Positions 9,478-18,194 of a stretch of DNA of 64,000 nt are shown piece after piece. Under the pieces are notes generated by a model, which saw only the letters and a list, made by a program, of their open reading frames with translations, searched no databases and had not been told where the DNA came from. The DNA is from Treponema sp. (GTDB lineage Bacteria > Spirochaetota > Spirochaetia > Treponematales > Treponemataceae). The stretch lies in assembly GCA_024693715.1 (NCBI GenBank), contig JAILKS010000013.1, positions 1 through 64,000 on the forward strand, read 5' to 3'. Position 1 is the stretch's first letter, and each line of letters opens with the position of its first letter. A program made the translations under genes and the position numbers.

Positions 9478-11199
9478 ATGGGAAAGCTTGCAATAGAGGA
9501 TTTTTTTCTTGATTACGGATATTTTAATGACTCAGAAAAACAGAAGATTCAGACTGCATGGAATTTTTTAAATTCAAAAACAGATGCTTCTGCCCATCCT
9601 TTGCGTGTAGCCCGAATCCTTGCGTCTAATCAGCTTGATTGTGAAACTATAGTAGCCGCTCTTTTACATGAAATAAACGAAACCGGAGTTGAAGGTGAAG
9701 AAATAAAAGAAAAATTCGGTGATACGGTTTTTTCAATAATCACGGTAACAGATAAAATATTAAATCTTCCTATAAATGCAAAGCGTATTCAGCAGAGTGA
9801 TGCAATCAGGAAAATGTTTTTTGCACTTTCAGATGATATCCGTGTACTCTTGATTACTCTTGCCGAACGTCTGGACAGAATAAGAAATATAAAGGACTAC
9901 GATTCAGATTATCAGAAAATTCTTGCAGAAGCGGTTATAGAAGTCTGGGCACCTTTGGCAGACAGGCTTGGAATGCAGAATGAAAAAAATGAGTTTGAAG
10001 ATTTAAGTCTGAAATATACGAATCCTGCTGTTTTCCGTCAGATAAAGGAAATTGTCTCTCAGTCAAAGGAAGAAAGGGCAAATTATCTTGATAAGGCACA
10101 GCAGAGTATTTATAAAGCAGCAGAAAGAACCGGCATTAAGATTGAGATTCAAAGTCGTGCAAAACATTTTTATTCCATTTATCAGAAGATGAGGAAACGC
10201 AATAAAGAAGCGGGTGAACTGTATGATCTTCTTGCTTTACGAATCCTTTGTGAAAATTCAACTGATTGTTATACGCTTATAGGTATAGTTCACGGCTTGT
10301 GGAAACCTTTAGACGGACGTTTTAAAGATTATATTGCAATGCCAAAGACAAACGGTTATCAGTCGCTGCATACTACGGTAATGTGCGAAGGTAAGCCTCT
10401 TGAAATTCAAATCAGAACTTTTGAAATGCACATGAAGGCAGAACATGGTATTGCGAGTCACTGGCTGTATAAAAAAGGAACTGTTCATGATGTTGTTAAG
10501 GAAAGCAGTCTGAATATTTTTAATAAGCTTCAGTTGTTAAAGGAACAGGGCTTTAGGGATGAAGATAATTTTGCAACAATTAAAAATGAGCTTCTCGGTG
10601 ATGAAATTTATGTTTTTACTCCAAAGGGTGATGTAAGAAAACTTCCGGATGGAGCAACTGCGATAGATTTTGCGTATTCAATTCATTCTGCGATTGGTGA
10701 AAAAATCATAGCGGCAAAGGCTGATGGTAAAATTATCCCGCTGAATAAACCTCTTGCAAATACTCAGATTATTGAAATCATCACTAATCCTAACTCTCAT
10801 CCGACGGAAGCGCAGTTAAAAATAGTTAAAACGACAAAAGCACATCAGCGCATTCATTCATGGTTAATGGCTAATGATCCGACTTTTTCTGAACGCCAGT
10901 TGAATGAGACAGAAACTGAAACGCCTCCTCGACAAAGAAAACGAAGATCTAAAAGTACAGGTCATCTTGAAAATGTAATAGAGCGTAAACCGGCAAAGGT
11001 TCTTATTCAGGGCGAAAGAAATGTTCTTTATAATCTCGCTCAATGCTGTAAGCCATGTTATCCGGATTTGATTGCAGGTTATGTTACACGCACAAAGGGA
11101 GTTTCAATACATAAAGCAGACTGTCTTATCTATCAGCGCATTCCGTATAAGGAACAGAGAAGTGTTCAGGTTGAATGGGATAAGGGAGAAAAAAATTAA
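9478..11199 (+). CDS. rel: Long RelA/SpoT homologue (RSH), (p)ppGpp synthetase with degenerate hydrolase motifs
   Basis: HD-like N-terminus with HEINET instead of HDxxED; synthetase motifs RFKDYIAMPK, YQSLHTTV, LEIQIRTFEMH; TGS domain; zinc-finger-like C-terminus; no ACT. Start moved from 9463 to ATG 9478 (MGKLAIEDFF). Confidence 0.88.
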   Translation: MGKLAIEDFFLDYGYFNDSEKQKIQTAWNFLNSKTDASAHPLRVARILASNQLDCETIVAALLHEINETGVEGEEIKEKFGDTVFSIITVTDKILNLPINAKRIQQSDAIRKMFFALSDDIRVLLITLAERLDRIRNIKDYDSDYQKILAEAVIEVWAPLADRLGMQNEKNEFEDLSLKYTNPAVFRQIKEIVSQSKEERANYLDKAQQSIYKAAERTGIKIEIQSRAKHFYSIYQKMRKRNKEAGELYDLLALRILCENSTDCYTLIGIVHGLWKPLDGRFKDYIAMPKTNGYQSLHTTVMCEGKPLEIQIRTFEMHMKAEHGIASHWLYKKGTVHDVVKESSLNIFNKLQLLKEQGFRDEDNFATIKNELLGDEIYVFTPKGDVRKLPDGATAIDFAYSIHSAIGEKIIAAKADGKIIPLNKPLANTQIIEIITNPNSHPTEAQLKIVKTTKAHQRIHSWLMANDPTFSERQLNETETETPPRQRKRRSKSTGHLENVIERKPAKVLIQGERNVLYNLAQCCKPCYPDLIAGYVTRTKGVSIHKADCLIYQRIPYKEQRSVQVEWDKGEKN

Positions 11200-12683
11200 C
11201 GGCCTGTGTCTCTGATTTGTCCTTCGATGTAATCAGGATCCAGGGTTCGTAGAAGGGTTGCGTCAGGTAAAGTTTCGTCTATGTAAATGACACATGGATG
11301 ACTGTCGCACACCCAGTTGAGCTTTAAGCCCGTTTCAGGATTTATAAGACAGTAAGATTCAGACGGAACTTTCAGGGAAACAAATTGCGGAGAAACAAAT
11401 TCAATTTCATCTTTTGCATTGATTTTGTTAAGTGCAAGACAGTTGTACATTTTCCATCCGTCTTTCTTTTCAAAAGGAATAATTTTTCGGTCAGGGTGTA
11501 TTTCAAGATCCTTTAATCTTGCTTCCCGTGCCTGAGGATGCATGCTTTCAAGTTCTTTTTTATTGTCGTTGAAATTTTTCTGTCCTGAAATATAGATTTT
11601 ATCAAATTCATCACCGGTAATTTCGGTGCCTATTTCTGCCGCAAGCTGGTATTTACTGTCAGATGCACCGGTTGTAGTTTTATCGGCATCTGCTTTATTG
11701 AAATAAAAACCTGTCGTGCTTTTTCGGTGCGCAACGTTTTCAAGTTCATCGATAAATGGCTTTGCATCCTCCGAAGAAAGCTTTCCGTCAAGAACATCGA
11801 GTGCTTTTCTGTACGCTCTTGTTACCATTGCAACATAGTAAACACTTTTCATCCTTCCTTCAATTTTTAATGAATCTACTCCGGCATTTTTCATGTCTTC
11901 CAGGTGTTCAATCATTCTTAAATCCTTGGAAGATAAGATGGCTGTAAAATCATCACCTTCAAAAATTGGGAAAAAATCACCCTTGCGTTGTTCTTCTTCT
12001 ATAGATAAAAGTCCTGATTGTGCAAGAGCCTTAGCTTCATCCTTCGTTAAAAGATGATTCTTGTCCTGCTTTGAATTTTCCAGTTTGAAATTCCATCTGC
12101 AGCCGTGTGAACAAAAACCGCTTTGTGCACTTCTTCCTGTAAGATAGGCGCTCATAAGACAGCGGCCTGCATAAGCGATGCACATGGCACCATGACAGAA
12201 GGCTTCAAGCTCCATATCGGGAACAGAATCCTTAATGCGTCTTATCTGATTGAGTGATATTTCTCTTCCAAGAACAATTCTTGAAAATCCCATGCTTTTA
12301 TATATTTTAACTGCTTCAGAATTAACGCATGAGGATTGGGTTGAAAGATGAAGCTTTGCAGAAGGAAACTCTTTTTGAAGAAGAGGAACGATTCCTAAAT
12401 CCTGGACTATAAAAGCGTCGATAGGGTAGAGATGAAAATAATCCAGATTTTGTTTTAAAGAATCAATTTCATCATCGTGAAAGGAAATATTCAAAGCGCA
12501 GTGAAGTTTTTTTCCCGGATATTTATTTTTTAGCTCGATTACTTTTTTGTATTCATCATCATAAAAATTATCTGCTTTTATGCGGAGAGAAAATTTCTTT
12601 AGTCCTATGTAAGCGGCATCGGCTCCATAAGCATAAGCGTATGAAAGTTTTTCTACATTTCCAGCCGGTGATAGTAATTCCAT
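11196..12683 (-). CDS. Peptidase U32 family protein (TrhP/RlhA-like)
   Basis: MELLSPAGNVEKL start, EAFCHGAMCIAYAGRCLMSAYLTGRSAQSGFCSHGCRW signature, KIEGRMKSVYYV. Confidence 0.88.
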   Translation of the reverse strand: MELLSPAGNVEKLSYAYAYGADAAYIGLKKFSLRIKADNFYDDEYKKVIELKNKYPGKKLHCALNISFHDDEIDSLKQNLDYFHLYPIDAFIVQDLGIVPLLQKEFPSAKLHLSTQSSCVNSEAVKIYKSMGFSRIVLGREISLNQIRRIKDSVPDMELEAFCHGAMCIAYAGRCLMSAYLTGRSAQSGFCSHGCRWNFKLENSKQDKNHLLTKDEAKALAQSGLLSIEEEQRKGDFFPIFEGDDFTAILSSKDLRMIEHLEDMKNAGVDSLKIEGRMKSVYYVAMVTRAYRKALDVLDGKLSSEDAKPFIDELENVAHRKSTTGFYFNKADADKTTTGASDSKYQLAAEIGTEITGDEFDKIYISGQKNFNDNKKELESMHPQAREARLKDLEIHPDRKIIPFEKKDGWKMYNCLALNKINAKDEIEFVSPQFVSLKVPSESYCLINPETGLKLNWVCDSHPCVIYIDETLPDATLLRTLDPDYIEGQIRDTGR

Positions 12684-12694
12684 AATGCTTCCGT

Positions 12695-13696
12695 TTATGC
12701 TTCTGAATGAAGGCTATGTTCAAGTTTAGGCTGATTTTCAATCTGGATTTTTTCGAGCCCTGCAAAATATTCAGTGATTACTGTTCCGACCTTATCCATC
12801 GCAAGGTGAGATACATGAAGATATTCATCTGCCATCTGGAACATAAACATCATGTCAGGCCATACGTCCAGTGTACATTTATTACCGTTTGCTATGAGAC
12901 GTTTCGTAAAGGCTTTTGCATCATCAAGGAGGATTTCTTTTTCGCCCATTTGAATGAAGGTTGGCGGAAAATTCTGAAGCTGTTCATCTGTTGCAAGAAG
13001 AGGTGATACGGAAGGACTCGATGTGTTTGCAGCGTAAGTATAATCTGATGCGCTTTGTCTGATTACATCTGCATTTAATATTTCATCATTTGCTTTCTTT
13101 GCAGTAAGGATTCTTGAAGTAGGAGAAACATCAAGCCATGGTGAAAAAAGAATCAGATGTTTAATACACGAGCGGTATCTGTCGCGGAGATTCAAAATTA
13201 AAGCACAGGCGAGGGATGCTCCGGATCCGTCTGCCGCAATGATTATTTCCGGTGTTTTTGTTTTTCCTTCTTCTGCATTTAATGAACAGGCAACCTGTTC
13301 CTCTGTATAAACAGCGCGGAAAACAGTCTGAATATCTTCAATAGCGGCCGGACATGGATATGCAGGAGAAAGACGGAATTCAGGAACTATAACACGACTG
13401 AATGCTTTACTGGCGAGGGATGAACAGAAGCTTCTGTACGAAGCTCGGGAACCTGCTACAAAACATCCTCCGTGAATATATATTAAAACTCTGTTAGAAG
13501 CATAAATCTCCGGAGAAAGAATATCGCACGTAACAGTAGCATGCTTTACTTCATGGCATTCAACACGGTTCGGTAAAAAAATAGTTTTAAATTCTGCCTC
13601 AAGAGTCCGTCTGAAACTGTCGACTGTCTGTTTTGGCTGATAAGAAAGCAGTTTTAATTTTTTAATTGCACCTTTTCGATCGTTTGTTATTCCCAT
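12695..13696 (-). CDS. Alpha/beta hydrolase fold protein (hormone-sensitive-lipase-like), possibly catalytically inactive
   Basis: IYIHGGCFVAGS oxyanion HGG motif; GDSAGG position reads ADGSGA; expected catalytic His position reads Phe (VWPDMMFMFQ). Confidence 0.8.
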   Translation of the reverse strand: MGITNDRKGAIKKLKLLSYQPKQTVDSFRRTLEAEFKTIFLPNRVECHEVKHATVTCDILSPEIYASNRVLIYIHGGCFVAGSRASYRSFCSSLASKAFSRVIVPEFRLSPAYPCPAAIEDIQTVFRAVYTEEQVACSLNAEEGKTKTPEIIIAADGSGASLACALILNLRDRYRSCIKHLILFSPWLDVSPTSRILTAKKANDEILNADVIRQSASDYTYAANTSSPSVSPLLATDEQLQNFPPTFIQMGEKEILLDDAKAFTKRLIANGNKCTLDVWPDMMFMFQMADEYLHVSHLAMDKVGTVITEYFAGLEKIQIENQPKLEHSLHSEA

Positions 13697-13753
13697 AAAA
13701 TCATTATAGCAAAAGTTATAATAATTTGCTACAATTCAATAGGAGTAATTGAA

Positions 13754-14662
13754 ATGCCAATAAAGATTCAGTCAGATTTACCTGCATGTCATGTTCTTGA
13801 GCAGGAAAACATTTTTGTGATGACAGAAAAAAGAGCTGCTTCTCAGGATATTCGTCCGCTTAAAATTGCTATTGTTAATCTGATGCCTACAAAAGAAGTG
13901 ACGGAAACACAGCTTTTAAGATTGCTTGGAAATACTCCGCTTCAGATTGAAATTTCATTAGTCCGCATGGAAAATCATGACAGTAAGAATACACAGAAGG
14001 ATTATCTCGATAAATTTTACATTCCGTCCAGTGAGATTTTTAAACAGAAATTTGACGGAATGATAATTACTGGTGCACCGGTTGAACAGCTTGCATTTGA
14101 ATCGGTTGATTACTGGAAAGAGCTTTGTTCAATTATGGATTATGCAAAGGAAAATGTTTATTCAACTCTTTATGTCTGCTGGGGAAGTTTTGCGGGGCTT
14201 TATCATCATTATGGAATAAAAAAATATCCGCTGCAGAAAAAACTTTCCGGTGTTTTTATGAATGAACGAACGACAGACGGAGAGCCTCTTTTGCGTGGCT
14301 TTGATGATACTTTCCCTATTCCTCAGTCACGTCATACAACACTTAAAAAGGAAGATGTTCAGAATTGCAGGGATCTGGTCATTCTTGCAGAATCGGCAGA
14401 AGCAGGAGTTACAATCATAAAGTCAAAGGATAACCGTGAGATTTTTATGACGGGTCATCTTGAATATGATACCTTGACGCTTGCAGAAGAATATTACAGA
14501 GATACTGAAAAAGGGATGAAGGTTCCGCTTCCGAAGAATTATTTTCCTACGAACAATGTAAACAGAATGCCGGCAAGCTACTGGAGAAGTACAGCGCATT
14601 TGTTCTATACCAACTGGTTGAATTATTACGTTTATCAGGCAACACCGTTTAATTTCGTTTAA
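13754..14662 (+). CDS. metA: Homoserine O-acyltransferase, MetA family (predicted acetyl-specific)
   Basis: MPIKIQSDLPA start, IVNLMPTKEVTETQLLRLLGNTPLQIE, YVCWGSFAGLYHHYG (Cys142), Glu at position 111; SD aggag. Confidence 0.93.
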   Translation: MPIKIQSDLPACHVLEQENIFVMTEKRAASQDIRPLKIAIVNLMPTKEVTETQLLRLLGNTPLQIEISLVRMENHDSKNTQKDYLDKFYIPSSEIFKQKFDGMIITGAPVEQLAFESVDYWKELCSIMDYAKENVYSTLYVCWGSFAGLYHHYGIKKYPLQKKLSGVFMNERTTDGEPLLRGFDDTFPIPQSRHTTLKKEDVQNCRDLVILAESAEAGVTIIKSKDNREIFMTGHLEYDTLTLAEEYYRDTEKGMKVPLPKNYFPTNNVNRMPASYWRSTAHLFYTNWLNYYVYQATPFNFV

Positions 14663-14663
14663 T

Positions 14664-15746
14664 CTATTTATTTAAAAGCTCGTAGTTGCAGTGAGCCGGA
14701 CCTGAAATCATGTCATGGTGAAGATGAAGTCCGTTGCCAAGACATTTATTCCACTCCCTGCATTTTTTACATTTTCCTTTTTTTGTCCATTTCCGGTTCC
14801 GTAGGTTTTCGAAATGATTGTTCCATACGTCCATAAAATTGTCTTTATAGATATTTCCCTGAATAAAATCCTTTGAACGTACACTAAGACAAGCAGATAT
14901 GTCTCCATTGCACATTACCGAACCTACATTTATTCCGCCCCGACAGAAGAAAAAGAAATCTCTTGCTTTAAGTTCATATTTTCCAAGCCATCCTTCGCAT
15001 GAATAATTTAAATGAATTGAACTATTTTTTTCATCCTTGTATGAGCGGGTTTCAACGATAAAATCCATCAGTTGTTTATATTCATCTTTCGTAAGTGCCA
15101 GATTATTTTGTTCCGCCCGTCCTTCTGGAAAAATTGAAAAAATCCGCCAGTGGCTGATACCAAGCTCAATAAGATTTTTTCTAAGCTCCTTCAGGATATT
15201 CAGATTTTTATTATGAACGCAGGTAATTACATCGTAAGCAAATCTGTGCGGATTTTTTTTCTGATAATCAACGGCAAGTTTTATTCCTTCGCATGTGTGT
15301 TTATAGGATTCCGGATTTTTCCGAAGATAAGTATGTTCCTTTTCAAGTCCATCCAGACTAAAGCTTATGGAACTCATGCCTGCTTGTACGAGGGATTCAA
15401 ATCTTTGCGGGGTAAGGAGCATTGCATTTGTTACGATGCCCCATTTAAAACCGCGCCGTTTTATTTCTAGTCCTGCAACCTCAAGATCCTTACGAAGCAG
15501 AGGTTCTCCGCCTGTAATACATACAGTAAGCTTTTCTGATTTGATATTATCAAGGACATTTACAAAATCTTTGACAGGCATGTCCGGTGTGTCGGATATT
15601 TTAAGACAGTCGCTTCCGCAGTGAAGGCAGTTTAAATTGCATCTGAGTGTGCATTCCCAAAAGAGATAATTCAACTCATGTTTTTTTGTGATGCTTTTTC
15701 TGTATAATCTGAAGATAAAATTTTTGAACGACATCAAAGAACGCAT
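14664..15746 (-). CDS. Radical SAM/SPASM protein, likely TIGR04133-like (paired with small lipoprotein)
   Basis: CNLNCLHC (CX3CX2C), ITGGEPLLRKD, C-terminal Cys-rich SPASM region (MCNGDISAC...GKCKKCREWNKCLGNG); adjacent small lipoprotein gene. Confidence 0.85.
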   Translation of the reverse strand: MRSLMSFKNFIFRLYRKSITKKHELNYLFWECTLRCNLNCLHCGSDCLKISDTPDMPVKDFVNVLDNIKSEKLTVCITGGEPLLRKDLEVAGLEIKRRGFKWGIVTNAMLLTPQRFESLVQAGMSSISFSLDGLEKEHTYLRKNPESYKHTCEGIKLAVDYQKKNPHRFAYDVITCVHNKNLNILKELRKNLIELGISHWRIFSIFPEGRAEQNNLALTKDEYKQLMDFIVETRSYKDEKNSSIHLNYSCEGWLGKYELKARDFFFFCRGGINVGSVMCNGDISACLSVRSKDFIQGNIYKDNFMDVWNNHFENLRNRKWTKKGKCKKCREWNKCLGNGLHLHHDMISGPAHCNYELLNK

Positions 15747-15764
15747 TTAACGATTTATAATCAT

Positions 15765-15959
15765 TTAGTTTTCAGGAACTTCCTGAATTATTTCAGAATC
15801 GTTTTTGTTTTCATTTTCTTCTGTCTGTTCGGTAAGGTATTTTTCAAAATCCTCATCTGGTGGAACTACCATGCCGTAACATGAAACGAGCATTCCTATT
15901 CCAAAAAGAGTTCCAACGAGGGCGACTATTTTTTTCCATGTCCATGTAATTTTTTTCAT
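15765..15959 (-). CDS. Small lipoprotein associated with radical SAM enzyme
   Basis: 64 aa from ATG 15959 (SD ggag upstream); MKKITWTWKKIVALVGTLFGIGMLVSC lipobox, mature CYGMVVPPDEDFEKYL...; immediately upstream of rSAM gene. Confidence 0.75.
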   Translation of the reverse strand: MKKITWTWKKIVALVGTLFGIGMLVSCYGMVVPPDEDFEKYLTEQTEENENKNDSEIIQEVPEN

Positions 15960-15984
15960 ATTTTTTTCTCCAGTTCCTTCAATA

Positions 15985-16013
15985 AGTGTATAGGCAAAAA
16001 TAATCCCTGTCAA
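15985..16013 (-). promoter_or_regulatory. Putative sigma70-type promoter for lipoprotein-rSAM cassette
   Basis: Minus strand TTGACA (16013-16008), 17-nt spacer, TACACT (15990-15985); start codon at 15959. Confidence 0.55.
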
Positions 16014-16032
16014 TTTATTTATGACAGGGATT
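16002..16032 (-). terminator. Intrinsic terminator-like hairpin downstream of ilvC
   Basis: aatccctgtca / tgacagggatt perfect 11-bp stem followed on minus strand by ATTTTTG. Confidence 0.65.
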
Positions 16033-16049
16033 GTTATTTTGAAAAATGA

Positions 16050-17528
16050 TTAAAGGACTGGCTTCATTGCTGTCATGTAAGCACGTAATCTTCGTCCTAC
16101 AGCTTCAATAGGATGATTTCTGATTTCTGCATTAACTGCAACAAGTTCAGCGTTGTTTACGCCTGTATCTTTAAGCTCAAGTCCTTTACCGATAACGTCT
16201 GTGTGGAGGTTTGGCATAAGGTCTTTAGCCATCATTGGAGCGGCTACACGGCTGAATAAGTAGCATCCGTATTCGGCTGTGTCGGAAATAACGCGGTTCA
16301 TTTCGTAGAGGCGTTTGCGGTCGATGAGGTTTGCAATAAGAGGAACTTCGTGGAGCGATTCGTAGTATGCGCTTTCAGGTTTAATTCCTGCGTCTACCAT
16401 TGTTTCGAATGCAAGTTCACAGCCTGCTTTTACCATTGCTACAAGAAGGATTCCCTTGTCAAAGTATTCCTGTTCAGAAATTTCTTCGCTTGATTCAGCG
16501 TTCTTTTCGAATGGAAGGTTTCCTGTGTCTTCGCGCCATGCAAGTAAATCTTTATCTCCTGCTTTCCAGTCTTCCATCATAGTAGAACTGAATTTTCCGC
16601 TGATGATGTCGTCCATGTGCTTCTGGTAGAGTGGAGCAAGGAGCTTTTTAATATCTTTTGAAATTTGATTTGCCTTGATTTTTGCAGGGTTAGAAAGGCG
16701 GTCCATCATGTTTGTAATTCCACCCCATTTGAGTGCTTCACTTACAACGTTCCAGCCGTGCATCAAAAGCTTTGTTGCATATTCAGGAGAAATTCCTTCG
16801 CTAACCATTTTATCATAACATACGATTGTTCCTGCCTGGAGCATACCGCACAAAATTGTCTGTTCGCCCATAAGGTCAGATTTAACTTCTGCAATGAAAG
16901 AGCTTTCAAGTACGCCGGCCTTAGAACCGCCCATACCAACTGCAAGTGCTTTTGCATAAGCCCATCCTTTGCCTTCAGGATCATTTGCCGGGTGAACTGC
17001 GATTAAATCAGGAACACCGAATCCTCTCTGGAATTCGTGCCATACTTCAGTTCCAGGTCCTTTTGGAGCGCACATAATAACTGTAATATCATCACGGATA
17101 ATCATTCCTTCTTCAATCATGTTAAATCCGTGTGAATACCACAATGCAGAGCCTTTCTTCATTTTTGACATAACTTCTGTAATTACAGGAGTGTGCTGTT
17201 TATCTGGAGTAAGGTTTCCGACTAAATCAGCTGTAGGAATCATTTCATCATAAGTTCCAACTTTAAAACCGTTTTCTGTTGCATTTTTCCATGACTGGCG
17301 TTTTTCTTTAATTGCCGCATCTCTTAATGCATAACTTACATCAAGTCCTGAGTCACGAAGACAAAGTCCCTGATTCAAGCCCTGTGCACCACAACCGACA
17401 ATGACAATTTTTTTGCCTTTAAGAGCATTTACTCCGTCTGCAAATTCATCCTTTGACATTGAACGGCAGTGACCTAACTGTAAACGTGCTTCGCGCCATG
17501 GAATTTTATTGAAATAATTTTCACCCAT
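16050..17528 (-). CDS. ilvC: Ketol-acid reductoisomerase, long (class II) form
   Basis: 492 aa; [54 protein letters not shown]. Confidence 0.95.
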   Translation of the reverse strand: MGENYFNKIPWREARLQLGHCRSMSKDEFADGVNALKGKKIVIVGCGAQGLNQGLCLRDSGLDVSYALRDAAIKEKRQSWKNATENGFKVGTYDEMIPTADLVGNLTPDKQHTPVITEVMSKMKKGSALWYSHGFNMIEEGMIIRDDITVIMCAPKGPGTEVWHEFQRGFGVPDLIAVHPANDPEGKGWAYAKALAVGMGGSKAGVLESSFIAEVKSDLMGEQTILCGMLQAGTIVCYDKMVSEGISPEYATKLLMHGWNVVSEALKWGGITNMMDRLSNPAKIKANQISKDIKKLLAPLYQKHMDDIISGKFSSTMMEDWKAGDKDLLAWREDTGNLPFEKNAESSEEISEQEYFDKGILLVAMVKAGCELAFETMVDAGIKPESAYYESLHEVPLIANLIDRKRLYEMNRVISDTAEYGCYLFSRVAAPMMAKDLMPNLHTDVIGKGLELKDTGVNNAELVAVNAEIRNHPIEAVGRRLRAYMTAMKPVL

Positions 17529-17695
17529 ATTTATACCTCAATTTTTTCTATAATGATTTCAATAATTATAATTCAAATGAAACTTTCCGTCTATATAGCC
17601 TGTGAATCAGAAATAGAACATTGTAAATAGAGTCATTTTATAGTATAATTACTCTCGATTTTAAAACACTTAAAAAAGATTTTGGGAGAACAACA

Positions 17696-18181
17696 ATGGA
17701 AGAAATTCTTGATTTATTGCGTCAGAATGCAAGATTGTCTGTTTCAGACATCGCAGCTATGACAAAGAAAACACCTGATGAAGTAACTGCAATCATTAAA
17801 AAACTTGAAGATGATGGTGTAATTCTTAAGTACGCGGCCATTGTTAATCCCGAAAAAGATAAAGTCGCGAAGGACAGGGTTTGTGCCGAAATACAGATTC
17901 AGGTTCAGCCACAGAGAGAACATGGCTTTGATGCGATTGCCGATCGTATTTATCGCTTTCCGCAGGTAAAATCACTTTATCTTATGAGCGGGGGCTATGA
18001 TCTTAAGGTAATTATTGAAGGAGACAATCTTAAAGAGGTTGCCTTGTTTGTAAGCGAAAAGCTTTCTACACTTGAAGGTGTGCGTTCAACAAAAACAAAC
18101 TTTGTTCTGAAAACTTATAAAGAAAATGATATTGTTTATGTTGAGGATGAACGCGACCGCAGAGAAGGTGTACAGGCTTAG
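17696..18181 (+). CDS. Lrp/AsnC family transcriptional regulator
   Basis: N-terminal HTH (LLRQNARLSVSDIAAMTKKTPDEVTAIIKKLEDDGVI) and C-terminal ligand-binding domain. Confidence 0.9.
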   Translation: MEEILDLLRQNARLSVSDIAAMTKKTPDEVTAIIKKLEDDGVILKYAAIVNPEKDKVAKDRVCAEIQIQVQPQREHGFDAIADRIYRFPQVKSLYLMSGGYDLKVIIEGDNLKEVALFVSEKLSTLEGVRSTKTNFVLKTYKENDIVYVEDERDRREGVQA

Positions 18182-18194
18182 TCCGGAGTGTTAA

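Noticed and set aside
13697-13753. SAM riboswitch or T-box upstream of metA
   Set aside because: Only 57 bp separate the divergent genes, too short, and no conserved stem pattern seen.
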